DNA of 64,000 bases, from contig NZ_CP024199.1 of assembly GCF_002844375.1 (NCBI RefSeq), positions 322,001 to 386,000 on the forward strand. Reading direction: 5' to 3'. How positions within the stretch are numbered: position 1 is the stretch's first letter; the number at the start of each line of letters is the position of its first letter. Shown here one piece after another: positions 1-7,943 of the stretch. Origin of the DNA: Thalassospira marina. Its GTDB lineage: Bacteria; Pseudomonadota; Alphaproteobacteria; Rhodospirillales; Thalassospiraceae. A model generated the notes under the pieces. That model saw only the letters and a list, made by a program, of their open reading frames with translations, was not told where the DNA came from and did no database searches. Position numbers and translations under genes: made by a program.

Positions 1-456
1 GGATCGAGTTTGGGGTCATTTTCGAGCGCGAACTGGGCGACAAAATCATCGGAATTCAGCGCTTCGGCCCGGCCATCCTTTTCGACACCGGAAAGCACAA
101 GCTGGCCAACTTTCTGTTCTTCGACCTTCACATAACGGGCATAGGCTTTGGCCGTGACCCCTTCGGTCAGCTTGCTATCGGCCCCGGGCACATCGACCAG
201 CCCCAGATCAAGGGCAATCGGGGTGTTTTCAGGAAGCTCGGTAGTGCTTTGCTCCGCGTGATGATTTTGACCTTTTTGACCATGTCGGCCATGTTGGGAT
301 CATCACTCGATACATTCCCGTTTGACCCTGATGGGGTTTGCGTCACGGCAGCGCGGCCGTTGCAAGATCTTCATCGGGGCTTTGGGCGGAAGCGGGCAGG
401 CTGGTTACGGCCAGCCCGGCGCAAATGAATAACAGAACAGGCAAAATGGGTTTCAT
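1..456 (-). pseudogene. Frameshifted secreted-protein gene, last gene of the T4SS operon, cut by the window edge
   Basis: An ATG at 456 overlaps the virB10 stop codon (ATGA), so the gene is translationally coupled to the pore operon. It opens with a clear signal peptide (about 24 residues, ending LPASA) and then hits a stop at 343-345. Sensible coding continues in a second frame from about 350 (VTQTPSGSNGNVSSDDPNM) and then in a third frame from about 280 to the left edge (ELPENTPIALDLGLVDV and beyond). Two one-base shifts are therefore needed; the second lies at or near a run of five A. Either the gene is decaying or there are two sequencing errors. I do not recognise the family. The part left of base 1 is missing, so the length and function are unknown. 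Confidence 0.55.
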
Positions 457-2177
457 GACTTATTCCACCTTGGCGATATACCATCCATCGAGGGGCGGAT
501 CTGAAAGCGCGTCCCCTGGGGAATGGTGATGATGGGTTTAAGAGAGAGGGTTTCTTCGAGGATGTTGGCGGTGATCTCGCCAAATTTGTTGGACAGTTCC
601 TCGGCGGCTTTTTCCGAGGCGGCAGTCGCGACCTGGCCGTCATTGCTTTCGGATTTGGTCGAGGCGGCGGCATAGCGCACCGCTGTCGAAATGCCGGTCA
701 GAAGAAACGCATTGCCATAGCGTTCCATAAAGCGCCGGTCCACTTCGCCCGATGCGCCCAACTGGCCTTGCGCATTGGCAACAAGGGATTTGATATTGCG
801 GATTTCAGCACGGTGCCCGGCAATCAGCACCCGCTCGCACTGCATGGCGAGACGGGAACTGCCCATATCCTCGGGCGGCATATAATTGCAGATCAGGCGC
901 GAGCCTTTGGGCAACAGCGCCAGGCGACTGTGATAGCCAAAAACATCCCGCGTGGTTTGCACAACCACCGTGCCGGTATCCTCGCCGCCGACCTGGCTGT
1001 TGATCCCGGTTTCAAGCTGGACCGGGATATAACGATCCGCGGTCAAAATACGCGAGTTATCGACCGGCAGGCTGGAGGTGCGGCGCGGGCCTTCATAATC
1101 GCCTTCGATCTCCATCTTTTTGGCATCGAGGATATGTTCCGGGCGGGCGGCTTCATCCATTTTGGAGAGATCAGGCACGGCAAGGTTGCTGGTATCGGTA
1201 GAGCCGTTTGCGCTGTCTGCCCCCGCAGAAACACCGTTATTGTTGATCGCAGTTGCTGGTGAATGGCTCGAACCGTTGTTAGCCGGTTGGGTCACGGTAC
1301 CGGTTGGTTGACCGTTGGCAGTTGCCGCTTTTGTGCCGTTTACCGTTGCAGCGCCCCCATTTGCGGGATTGGTCTGGGGCTGAGTCTGCGTCTGGCCAGC
1401 TTGCTCGGGCTTGCCGGGAATGCCGCCTGGCTGATCTAGCGACATCGGAATGTCACCAGCTTGTACATTGGGAGCCTGTTCACCTGTCGTCCCCATACCC
1501 GGCTCCAGCCGGACGGCTGTGCCAGATGCATCGCGCGTAGCTGGTGTGTTGGGGATAGCGCCATTGCTGCCGACCGGCACCATTCCGTCCGTGCTAAGCG
1601 GCTGACCTGAAGGTGATGACGGCAGGGAAGAAGGGCCGGGTGCCGAAAGGCCAGAAGTTTGCCCGGAAGCGGATGGACCCGCAGAGGCCGTGCTTTTGCC
1701 AGTTTTGGACAGATCCATGTCTGGTACAAAAACCGACAGGCTCTCGTCTTGCTGCGGTGTAACGCCCAGCCCGGGTGTGAGCGAGACCCGCTGTGCCGGG
1801 CGGCCCGGGGCAGCCGGGGGCTGGCTGTAACCCGCAACCTGCCAGTTGGCCGGCACCGCTTGCGCCCAGGCAGCCTCAAGGGCCAGCCGGTAAGGATCGG
1901 GTTTTGGCGGCGGAGCCGGTTGCACGACCGGAGCCGGAGGCGGCGGGGGAGGTGGTGCCGGACGCTCGATATAAACCTTCTTTGTCACCACGACCGGCGG
2001 GAAGCTCGGAGCCGGTTCGGGCGCTTTGGGCGGTGCCGGTGGGGCGCTTGGTACGCCCCACACGGTTTTGTCATCCGCCGGAAGTTGCGGCGGGGCTTTG
2101 AGCGCGCCCGGATCCGCACAGGTGCCACCAAAGGTCAGGCCGAGTACCAGGGCAATGTCACAAAATGCCGTGCTCAT
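453..2177 (-). CDS. VirB10/TrbI-like T4SS core protein with long disordered N-terminal half
   Basis: 574 aa. VirB10 proteins span from the inner membrane to the outer-membrane core of a type IV secretion channel. The C-terminal domain (about residues 365-574) has the TrbI/VirB10 pattern, including IPVQLETGINSQ, a VFGYHSRLALLPKGSRL-type stretch, the RFMERYGNAFL region and a terminal IPQGTRFQIRP strand. Residues about 45-100 are proline-rich with a PPPPPPP run. Residues about 150-325 are low complexity, rich in Ser, Gly, Thr, Asn, Gln and Ala. Only a short hydrophobic stretch (residues 6-19) could serve as an N-terminal anchor, which is weaker than usual. Its ATG overlaps the virB9 stop by one base (TGATG). 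The protein is longer than typical VirB10 (about 380-480 aa). The family call is firm for the C-terminal part only. Confidence 0.8.
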   Translation of the reverse strand: MSTAFCDIALVLGLTFGGTCADPGALKAPPQLPADDKTVWGVPSAPPAPPKAPEPAPSFPPVVVTKKVYIERPAPPPPPPPAPVVQPAPPPKPDPYRLALEAAWAQAVPANWQVAGYSQPPAAPGRPAQRVSLTPGLGVTPQQDESLSVFVPDMDLSKTGKSTASAGPSASGQTSGLSAPGPSSLPSSPSGQPLSTDGMVPVGSNGAIPNTPATRDASGTAVRLEPGMGTTGEQAPNVQAGDIPMSLDQPGGIPGKPEQAGQTQTQPQTNPANGGAATVNGTKAATANGQPTGTVTQPANNGSSHSPATAINNNGVSAGADSANGSTDTSNLAVPDLSKMDEAARPEHILDAKKMEIEGDYEGPRRTSSLPVDNSRILTADRYIPVQLETGINSQVGGEDTGTVVVQTTRDVFGYHSRLALLPKGSRLICNYMPPEDMGSSRLAMQCERVLIAGHRAEIRNIKSLVANAQGQLGASGEVDRRFMERYGNAFLLTGISTAVRYAAASTKSESNDGQVATAASEKAAEELSNKFGEITANILEETLSLKPIITIPQGTRFQIRPSMDGISPRWNKS

Positions 2178-3883
2178 CAGTCCCCCTCATATTCAATGCA
2201 GAGGAACTTCTTGCCGCTTTTAAGCGAGATCAGGCGCTGGGTGCTTTCGACAATATAGGTGTGACCCTGGATGCGGGTATTGACCAGCTCGTCCAACCCA
2301 TCGACCACGACATAGGCGGTCGGCAGTTCAAGATCCTTCCAGCGCTCGCCAAAGCGGATATAGGTAAAATAGTCATCGCGAAACACCGTGATCGGGCGCA
2401 GTTCATCATCGCCCCACAGGTCATAATCCCCCCAGCCGCGCAGCTTGTTGGGATCAAAGCCGGCATCGGCAATAAAATCGTCCTTCGGCGTGCCAGGATC
2501 GGTATCACTGAGATCATGAACGGCTTTCGCCATCTCGCTGTCGTCAGCGCCTGCAGGATTGCTTGTTGCAGATTTGGCGACTGTTCCTGAAGCAGTGTTG
2601 TCCGGTGTGTTCGATACCGTGTCTGATGTATCGATCCGGGCGACCGGCTGATTGCTGTAGCTGCGCCCCTGGCCGGTAACGATGCCGTTTTTGGTACGGG
2701 TGATTGTGACGCCGGAGCTGGTTTTGCCAGTCGCGGCATTGCCTGTTGTCTGGCCTGTCGTTTCACCTGCCGTTCCATCCCCATTAGCCGTTTGCCGGGT
2801 AATGATCTGGCCGGTTTCATCGCTAAAAACCGGCATGCTGCCATCATAGTTAAGCGGGGCAACTAGATTGCCGTTGCGATCGAACCGTCCGGCGACCAGA
2901 TCGGGGCGGGTGGTGCTGCCAGGGGCGTCAGCCGTGCCGGTTGGCATGTTTTCAATGATCGGGCGGCCCTGGTAATAGCCGGTGACACGGGGTTGATAGT
3001 CGCTTTCAAGCGGTGTGCCATCGGGACCGGTCAACTGGATCGGGTTGCCCTGGTTATCAAGCGGGATTTCCTGAATGTCGTGATATTGACCGGTGACAGG
3101 ATCAGGCAGGATAATCCCGGCTTCGTTTTGCAATCTGGTCTGCTGTACCCCGCTGCCATAGCGCAGGCGTTGCTGCGGGCGGACCATGGCCACGGTCATG
3201 TCGTCACGGGTTGTGACCGAGCCTTTCAGGCGCACCAGAAGGTCGGGCATATTGATGGAATTGACCCCTTCTGCCCGCAGATAGAAGGGATAGACATGGC
3301 CCGACCCGCCATAAACAATCATGGAGGTGTCATAGCCGTAACTGGCCGGACGAATGGCAATGCGCCGTTCATCGCGTTTATTGACCGACCAGCTGCGCGG
3401 ATCACCGACATCAATACGGGTGATTTCCTCACCGGCCGGAAGTTCGATCAGGGTGACGAGATATTCCCGGGTCCGCACCCGATAGGTGCAGGTTTCACAC
3501 ATATCGGTGACATAAACCCCGTCATTCTTCTCGGCATAATCCCAGGCATCCTGGATCTGGCCGCTGGTACGCGGGCGGACCATGGGACCAAAGCGGCCCT
3601 CGGCCTGGTCCTTGGCCTGTTTGACGACAGAATCAGGGACCGGCATGGTCGGCACTTTCGGGGCCGGATTGGCCGGTGTGGCGGCATCTGTTGGCTGGTT
3701 GCCAGCATTTGCGGAATTGGCCTGGCTGTTGCCATTTTGCCGCTGTCCCGGCATGGGCGGCCGGCCGGAGGTAAACGCGGCGGTTTGGGCGCGCGCATTA
3801 TGGATGACAAAAACGGCAGCCAGTGCAACCAGCAGGGTGGCCAGTGCCACAGTCCAGGCGAATTTGCGAAGACGGTTTTTCAT
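2177..3883 (-). CDS. VirB9/TrbG-like T4SS core protein with a large inserted linker
   Basis: 568 aa, roughly twice the usual VirB9 length. VirB9 forms the periplasmic and outer-membrane ring of the conjugation channel with VirB7 and VirB10. An N-terminal hydrophobic segment (residues 9-32) acts as export signal or anchor. The N-terminal VirB9 domain covers about 118-225 (TREYLVTLIELPAGEEI, then DPRSWSVN and IRPASYGYDTSMIVYGG). The C-terminal beta domain covers about 485-568 (YDLWGDDELRPITVFRDD, FTYIRFGERW, TYIVESTQRLISLKSG). Between them lies about 240 residues of Thr/Gly/Asn/Asp-rich sequence that matches no part of the family I know. A good ribosome site (AGGAGA, 8 bases before ATG) supports the start. 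It sits 5 bases after the virB8 stop. Confidence 0.82.
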   Translation of the reverse strand: MKNRLRKFAWTVALATLLVALAAVFVIHNARAQTAAFTSGRPPMPGQRQNGNSQANSANAGNQPTDAATPANPAPKVPTMPVPDSVVKQAKDQAEGRFGPMVRPRTSGQIQDAWDYAEKNDGVYVTDMCETCTYRVRTREYLVTLIELPAGEEITRIDVGDPRSWSVNKRDERRIAIRPASYGYDTSMIVYGGSGHVYPFYLRAEGVNSINMPDLLVRLKGSVTTRDDMTVAMVRPQQRLRYGSGVQQTRLQNEAGIILPDPVTGQYHDIQEIPLDNQGNPIQLTGPDGTPLESDYQPRVTGYYQGRPIIENMPTGTADAPGSTTRPDLVAGRFDRNGNLVAPLNYDGSMPVFSDETGQIITRQTANGDGTAGETTGQTTGNAATGKTSSGVTITRTKNGIVTGQGRSYSNQPVARIDTSDTVSNTPDNTASGTVAKSATSNPAGADDSEMAKAVHDLSDTDPGTPKDDFIADAGFDPNKLRGWGDYDLWGDDELRPITVFRDDYFTYIRFGERWKDLELPTAYVVVDGLDELVNTRIQGHTYIVESTQRLISLKSGKKFLCIEYEGD

Positions 3884-3888
3884 GAAAA

Positions 3889-4626
3889 TTATTCTCCTGC
3901 GCCGGACGGGTTGCGTTTGCGCAAGACCAGTCCGGTCACGGTAAGGCCGAAGGGATTGGTGTATTTTTCTGCGACCGGCACATCCTGTTGCGGGCGCGTG
4001 ATCAGCGAGAGGTAAGCGCGCAGGCGCTGCGGCTGGCCCAGCGGGCGGCCATTGATCGTGTCGGTCTGGATGAAATCGATGGCGAACTTGTAATCATCGG
4101 TCAGGCTGGCCACCCGGTTGATGGTCTCAACATCGATCTTGCGCACCACCCCGCGATCCAGTGCATCGCGCAACTCGCCAGTGGCAATCCGTTCCTTGCG
4201 AAACTGTTCCCAATAGGCCAATGACGACAGCTTGGAGGCTTCGCGCAGCCGTTCTTCCTGGGTGACAGGATCAATCGCCAGCAGAATGCGAATAAAGCGC
4301 CGGGCGGTTGCTTCAAGGAACAGATCAAAACCATCGACCTGCTTTGAGATCGGTTCGATCTGATAGGTGCGATCATCCGCGCCATAGGTACGGACAAAGA
4401 CAAATTCCTTTTCCTTGAGCGGCACCAGGGCCGAGATGGTTTGCAATGACACCACCTGGCCAGCACCCAGCACCACGACCGAGGCGGTCAGCATGCGGCA
4501 CATCCAGGCGAGACGGCGATGGCTGGCCTGAAAGCCGTATGGGTCGTTTTCCGCGATGCTGGCATGACGCCCTTTGGGAAGGGGCGGGGCGTCCTTGCGC
4601 TTTCGCTTCAGGGTTAGCCGCGCCAT
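3889..4626 (-). CDS. VirB8/TrbF-like T4SS inner-membrane protein
   Basis: 245 aa. VirB8 is a bitopic inner-membrane protein that nucleates assembly of the T4SS channel. The sequence shows a basic cytoplasmic N-terminus (LTLKRKRKD), one membrane segment at about residues 42-62, and a periplasmic domain ending with NPFG at about residue 222, which matches the NPxG motif of the family that is important for dimerisation. Length is typical (about 230-260 aa). Its start overlaps the end of the upstream lipoprotein gene by 13 bases and virB9 follows after 5 bases, so it is part of one tightly packed operon. Confidence 0.85.
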   Translation of the reverse strand: MARLTLKRKRKDAPPLPKGRHASIAENDPYGFQASHRRLAWMCRMLTASVVVLGAGQVVSLQTISALVPLKEKEFVFVRTYGADDRTYQIEPISKQVDGFDLFLEATARRFIRILLAIDPVTQEERLREASKLSSLAYWEQFRKERIATGELRDALDRGVVRKIDVETINRVASLTDDYKFAIDFIQTDTINGRPLGQPQRLRAYLSLITRPQQDVPVAEKYTNPFGLTVTGLVLRKRNPSGAGE

Positions 4627-4796
4627 GTGTATCCCTCGCTATTGAACTCGACGGGATCACAGACACAGGGGCTTTCCTTGAGTTTATCGACACCGGTGCC
4701 ATCCTTGGGCAGTTCGATGTCATCAAAGGCACAGCCTGCCAGCAAAGCGGTGACAGTGACAAAACAGACAAGACGGATCGGGCGAAAGCGTTTCAT
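4614..4796 (-). CDS. Small lipoprotein, VirB7/TrbH-like position
   Basis: 60 aa. The first 21 residues are a lipoprotein signal peptide ending in the lipobox LLAGC, so Cys22 would be lipidated and the mature protein of about 39 residues anchored to the outer membrane. Two further cysteines (PCVC) follow. In T4SS operons a short lipoprotein next to virB8-virB9 is usually VirB7/TrbH, which disulfide-bonds to or stabilises VirB9. The assignment rests on the lipobox, size and position, because such proteins share little sequence. It overlaps both neighbours (4 bases with the upstream gene, 13 with virB8). Confidence 0.7.
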   Translation of the reverse strand: MKRFRPIRLVCFVTVTALLAGCAFDDIELPKDGTGVDKLKESPCVCDPVEFNSEGYTWRG

Positions 4797-5155
4797 TGCG
4801 GGGCTCCTGTGGATTTCGGGGTGTTCTCGGAAAGAGGGTCTGAATGACGGCTGGGGCGTGCGGGCCAGAAGGGGAGCACGCCCAGCAGCAGCAGGAAGAG
4901 AAGGCCGAGGACAAAAAGTTGCGTCCAGATCGCAAGCGCGGTGCGCATGATCCCGGAAAGCTGGTCAGGGGTAATGACCTGCAAGGCCTTGATCGTCTGG
5001 ATCAGGATGTCGGGCTCAAAAACCGCCCACCAGATCAGGATGACGTGAAAGCTGATCAGTCCGAGCAGGCAGTAGCTTTTGAGAAGGCTTGCCAAAAACA
5101 GCAGGGTTTGACGGGCACGCTGGCCGCATTGGCGCAGGAGGATTTGCATGGTCAT
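4793..5155 (-). CDS. Small two-TM membrane protein in the T4SS operon
   Basis: 120 aa, not recognised as a named family. It has a basic N-terminus, a hydrophobic segment at about residues 17-47 (FLASLLKSYCLLGLISFHVI), a second at about 73-96 (LFVLGLLFLLLLGVLPFW) and a polar C-terminal tail. It overlaps trbL upstream (5152-5155) and the lipoprotein gene downstream (4793-4796) by the ATGA arrangement, which implies coupled translation and a role in pore assembly. The exact start (first or third codon, both Met) is uncertain. Confidence 0.65.
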   Translation of the reverse strand: MTMQILLRQCGQRARQTLLFLASLLKSYCLLGLISFHVILIWWAVFEPDILIQTIKALQVITPDQLSGIMRTALAIWTQLFVLGLLFLLLLGVLPFWPARPSRHSDPLSENTPKSTGAPQ

Positions 5156-6303
5156 TTGCCGGACCCTTTGTGTGATGTTGGATTTTTGAGACGTTCGGCG
5201 ACCCGTTCGCGATGGGCATTGAACCGGTCGGCAAAGGAGTCAGCCGAGCCTTTGGGATCGGAGAAAAAGGACTGGCCCGCGCCAAAGGCATTGGCGGCAG
5301 CGCCACTGGCCCCGCGTGCCGCATTAAGCAGGCGACCGCTTTTGACGTTTTTGAAAATCGACATGCCGGTCGCAAGTGCCCCACCGGTCAGGGCGGCCAC
5401 GGCAGAATTGGTGAATTGCGACTGGGTGATGGAATTGGCCATGCCGGTGGCCTCGGTGACAAAGGCAAAGCCCATCCAGCCCAGCACTACCGGGACAATG
5501 ACCTTCATGTCTTCAAGGTCGCCCGAGGCATCGACATAGCCGTCAAGATTAAGGGCTGCGACGGCATAGAGCACCAGGCCGATGGCCAGGGTGGCGCCAA
5601 ACAGCACCATATAGGCGGCCAGCAGTGACTTGAGCGCCTGGATGACCATGCCCTGGCTCCAGCCAAATCCGATGCCCATCATCAGATAGGGGGAGAGGGC
5701 GGCCAGCATCATGACGCGGAAAATGCTGACCGCGATCTGACTGAAATAGATTATCATCAGGAGCAGCCAGGGAATGGCGATCAAAACGCCATAAACACCG
5801 GCCATCAGATTGCCGAGCGAAAACTCGGACCAGACTTCAAAGGCCATACCAAGCACGGCCCGAAAGCCGATTTCGGCGACATAGACCAGTTGGGTCATGC
5901 CGACATAATCTTTACCCGCTTGGCTGATCAGATTGTTGGTTTCACCGCCTGCAGTTGCAGCGGCTTCAAGCACGACGCTGGCAGCGCCCCCCATTGTGGC
6001 AAGGGAAGTGTTGTAGATCAGATTGACGAGGATAGCGCCCTGGCCAGATAAAAGGCCCGCGCCTATTGTGATGAAGAACAACTCATGCGAGAATCCTCGC
6101 AGATCGGACTTAGCCATCACCATCTTGATACCGTGGACGATAAACCAAATGGCGACGACAGAACCAAAGATGACTGCCATCGGTGTGGTCAGCACATTGC
6201 TTAAAGCATCGGTATATCCGGCGGCGGCATCCAGATATCGCTGCATTGGATCGCACATGAGGCAGCTGATGGCGGTTTCTGCTGGGGTATTGTTAATAGC
6301 CAT
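5152..6303 (-). CDS. VirB6/TrbL-like polytopic T4SS protein
   Basis: 383 aa from the ATG at 6303 (an upstream in-frame Met at 6348 is possible but lies in sequence with no good ribosome site). VirB6/TrbL proteins are polytopic inner-membrane channel components. At least five strongly hydrophobic segments are visible: about residues 35-55, 70-95, 175-200 (LIAIPWLLLMIIYFSQIAVS), 205-225 and 235-265. Gly- and Ala-rich stretches follow (GAAANAFGAGQSF) and a charged C-terminal tail. A CLMC motif near residue 14 precedes the first membrane segment. The 5' end overlaps the oppositely oriented gene at 6257 by 47 bases, which is unusual for a pore operon. Confidence 0.8.
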   Translation of the reverse strand: MAINNTPAETAISCLMCDPMQRYLDAAAGYTDALSNVLTTPMAVIFGSVVAIWFIVHGIKMVMAKSDLRGFSHELFFITIGAGLLSGQGAILVNLIYNTSLATMGGAASVVLEAAATAGGETNNLISQAGKDYVGMTQLVYVAEIGFRAVLGMAFEVWSEFSLGNLMAGVYGVLIAIPWLLLMIIYFSQIAVSIFRVMMLAALSPYLMMGIGFGWSQGMVIQALKSLLAAYMVLFGATLAIGLVLYAVAALNLDGYVDASGDLEDMKVIVPVVLGWMGFAFVTEATGMANSITQSQFTNSAVAALTGGALATGMSIFKNVKSGRLLNAARGASGAAANAFGAGQSFFSDPKGSADSFADRFNAHRERVAERLKNPTSHKGSGK

Positions 6304-6796
6304 GCTGTGTCTGCCTTTTTCCAGCACGGCACATGCCGCGTGCAACAAATGCGCAAAGCAGAGCGAGTTCTTTGACTTTGCGTATGCGAAAAAGACTTGG
6401 ACTGACTTGCAAACACGGGATCAGTTGGAAGCAGAGTGGGCTCGTGTGGGAACGCAATATGAAGCAGCCCAGAAAAAGGGCGTCTTTGATGGTACCCGTG
6501 AGGAGGTTCTTGCCCGTATTGAGCAACTGCCAAATGCCAAAGAGGTTATGCAAGGGCATGACCTGGACTTGGCGTATAATGGCGTTTGGGTACCCGCTGT
6601 AGAAATTCAGCCGGGAAGAGCTTATGGCTCTTTCAATAATGCTGCCGGTAATGTGGCTCCCAAAAGCCTGACGTGTAGTGCAACAATTAAACGTAACATT
6701 TTTACGCATAATTGTTTCGATCTGCCCGATTGGCGTACAGATGAATTGGTGGCTGCCGATACCAAGAAATTTCAAGGAATTCAGCGCACAAAATAG
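6257..6796 (+). CDS. Secreted protein of unknown function, antisense inside the T4SS operon
   Basis: 179 aa. It starts at the ATG at 6257, where a signal peptide begins (MRQLMAVSAGVLLIAML, cleavage after STAHA near residue 27). The mature protein is soluble, starts ACNKCAKQSEF (a CxxC pair) and has two more cysteines near the C-terminus. I do not recognise the family. It is the only plus-strand gene in the 13-kb conjugation block. It overlaps the 5' end of trbL by 47 bases and ends 20 bases before the end of virB5. Its GC content looks lower than that of its neighbours, suggesting separate acquisition. Position and export make an entry- or surface-exclusion protein, or another recipient-interaction factor, a reasonable guess, but this is inference only. 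Confidence 0.65.
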   Translation: MRQLMAVSAGVLLIAMLCLPFSSTAHAACNKCAKQSEFFDFAYAKKTWTDLQTRDQLEAEWARVGTQYEAAQKKGVFDGTREEVLARIEQLPNAKEVMQGHDLDLAYNGVWVPAVEIQPGRAYGSFNNAAGNVAPKSLTCSATIKRNIFTHNCFDLPDWRTDELVAADTKKFQGIQRTK

Positions 6797-6806
6797 ACTG
6801 TTTAAA

Positions 6807-6830
6807 GAGGCGATCCTCATTCATCGCCTC
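6807..6830. terminator. Hairpin between the converging 3' ends
   Basis: GAGGCGAT pairs with ATCGCCTC around an 8-base loop. It lies at the converging ends of the plus-strand secreted-protein gene and virB5 and overlaps the virB5 stop codon. No clear T tract follows on either strand, so it may be a weak bidirectional terminator or a transcript-stabilising hairpin. Confidence 0.45.
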
Positions 6831-7695
6831 CTTCCTGTTCGCCGCCATCCCCGGCGGGACGGAACTGCAGCAACATGTTGGATTGAATGCGGATCAGCTG
6901 CGCCATTTGCTGTTGCTGCTGCACCTGAATACGGCTTTGATGCAGGGAGGCTTTGAGCAGGGTGGCAAGCAGTGTTTTTACATCAATCGCCTGATCACTT
7001 TGTGATTCCAGTTCTTCAATGATGTCCTGGTTGATCTCGGCCAACTCGGTCGAGGTGCGGTCGGCTTGGGCGAGACCGGTATTGATCGCCTCACGCGCCA
7101 TTTGCGCCCGACGCTCTTCCGTTGCCTTGCGCGCGGCGGACCGGGCGGCAAAATAAAGCCGCTGTTCAGCCGGGCTATCCGGGTTTTTCCAGTTGGGCTC
7201 GTTGCCTTCACCGCCCCAGGAACCCCCTTCGGGCATGGCCCAGTCGTCAGGACTGCCTTCTTCGCCAAACTTCCAGCTATCGGGATCCCTGGGATCAAAC
7301 CACAGGGTGGAGTTATAGAAGAAGCGCCGCGCACAGATGCTTTTCCAGTCCACATCGTCAAGATTGACGCCCGGCATCAGCTTGGAAAAATCCGGCAGCA
7401 GACACGAAATATCGCGATTGATCTGCTGGCCGAGTTTGGCAAGGTTGAGTACTGGCACGGCGACCTGTCCCAGCTTGCCAATGGCATTGATCTGGTCCTG
7501 TGCCGTCTTGCTGATCTTGCCGAGAATGTCGGTTTGTTTCATCAGCTCGTCAAACTGCTGTTGCAGCTTGTTGAACTGTTCGGTGATCTTGGCAAAGGAG
7601 GTGGCGTCAAACACCGGATAGGTGGCAGATGCCGGCAGGCTGGTCAGGGTAAGCAGGCCAGCAACGGCGAGAATGCGCAGATGTTTTCTGTTCAT
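6817..7695 (-). CDS. VirB5/TrbJ-like T4SS protein
   Basis: 292 aa. VirB5/TrbJ proteins are exported minor pilus components. A signal peptide (residues 1-24, ending LPASA) is followed by a helical, heptad-rich region (about 33-75: FAKITEQFNKLQQQFDELMK), as in TrbJ. A Trp-rich segment (about 125-175: WKSICARR, WFDPRDPDSW, EGGSWGGEG) is followed by a second long helical region with a QQQQQ run near the C-terminus. Two cysteines lie in the middle region. It overlaps the upstream small gene by 4 bases. The call rests on the signal peptide plus coiled-coil architecture and on the position between virB4 and virB6, the standard order. Confidence 0.75.
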   Translation of the reverse strand: MNRKHLRILAVAGLLTLTSLPASATYPVFDATSFAKITEQFNKLQQQFDELMKQTDILGKISKTAQDQINAIGKLGQVAVPVLNLAKLGQQINRDISCLLPDFSKLMPGVNLDDVDWKSICARRFFYNSTLWFDPRDPDSWKFGEEGSPDDWAMPEGGSWGGEGNEPNWKNPDSPAEQRLYFAARSAARKATEERRAQMAREAINTGLAQADRTSTELAEINQDIIEELESQSDQAIDVKTLLATLLKASLHQSRIQVQQQQQMAQLIRIQSNMLLQFRPAGDGGEQEGGDE

Positions 7696-7943
7696 TTCAT
7701 CCCCCGTTTAAAACGACAGACAAAAAGACAGCGCAGCCCGACCAGCAGACTGGTGAGTACTTGCAGACCAAGCAGCAGGAAGCCGGCCGCCGGGGCGAAC
7801 AGAAGAAGGCTGGCCGTGAGGGCAAGACCCGTCAGGGTGACCAGAAGGAACACCAGATCGGCCCAGGGCACGGCCATGTTGATCGGGGTTTGAGGCTCTG
7901 CCTTGTGACAAAAGGCAGGCATGCCTAGAGGTGGTTGCGCCAT
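7692..7943 (-). CDS. Small membrane protein of the T4SS operon
   Basis: 83 aa from the ATG at 7943, which has a G-rich ribosome site just upstream. A later ATG at 7922 has none. The protein has a polar N-terminus of about 22 residues and a long hydrophobic region (VPWADLVFLLVTLTG, then LLLFAPAAGFLLLGL) that makes two membrane passes, ending in a basic tail. It overlaps virB4 by 19 bases and virB5 by 4 bases. I do not recognise the family. Placement between virB4 and virB5 suggests an accessory pore component. Confidence 0.6.
   Translation of the reverse strand: MAQPPLGMPAFCHKAEPQTPINMAVPWADLVFLLVTLTGLALTASLLLFAPAAGFLLLGLQVLTSLLVGLRCLFVCRFKRGMK

Noticed and set aside
338..529. Plus-strand frame over the left-edge gene
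   Set aside because: It lies antisense to the signal peptide region of the frameshifted gene and has no features of its own.
6023..6256. Upstream extension of the plus-strand secreted-protein gene
   Set aside because: The frame is open but it is antisense to trbL, and a full signal peptide starts only at 6257.
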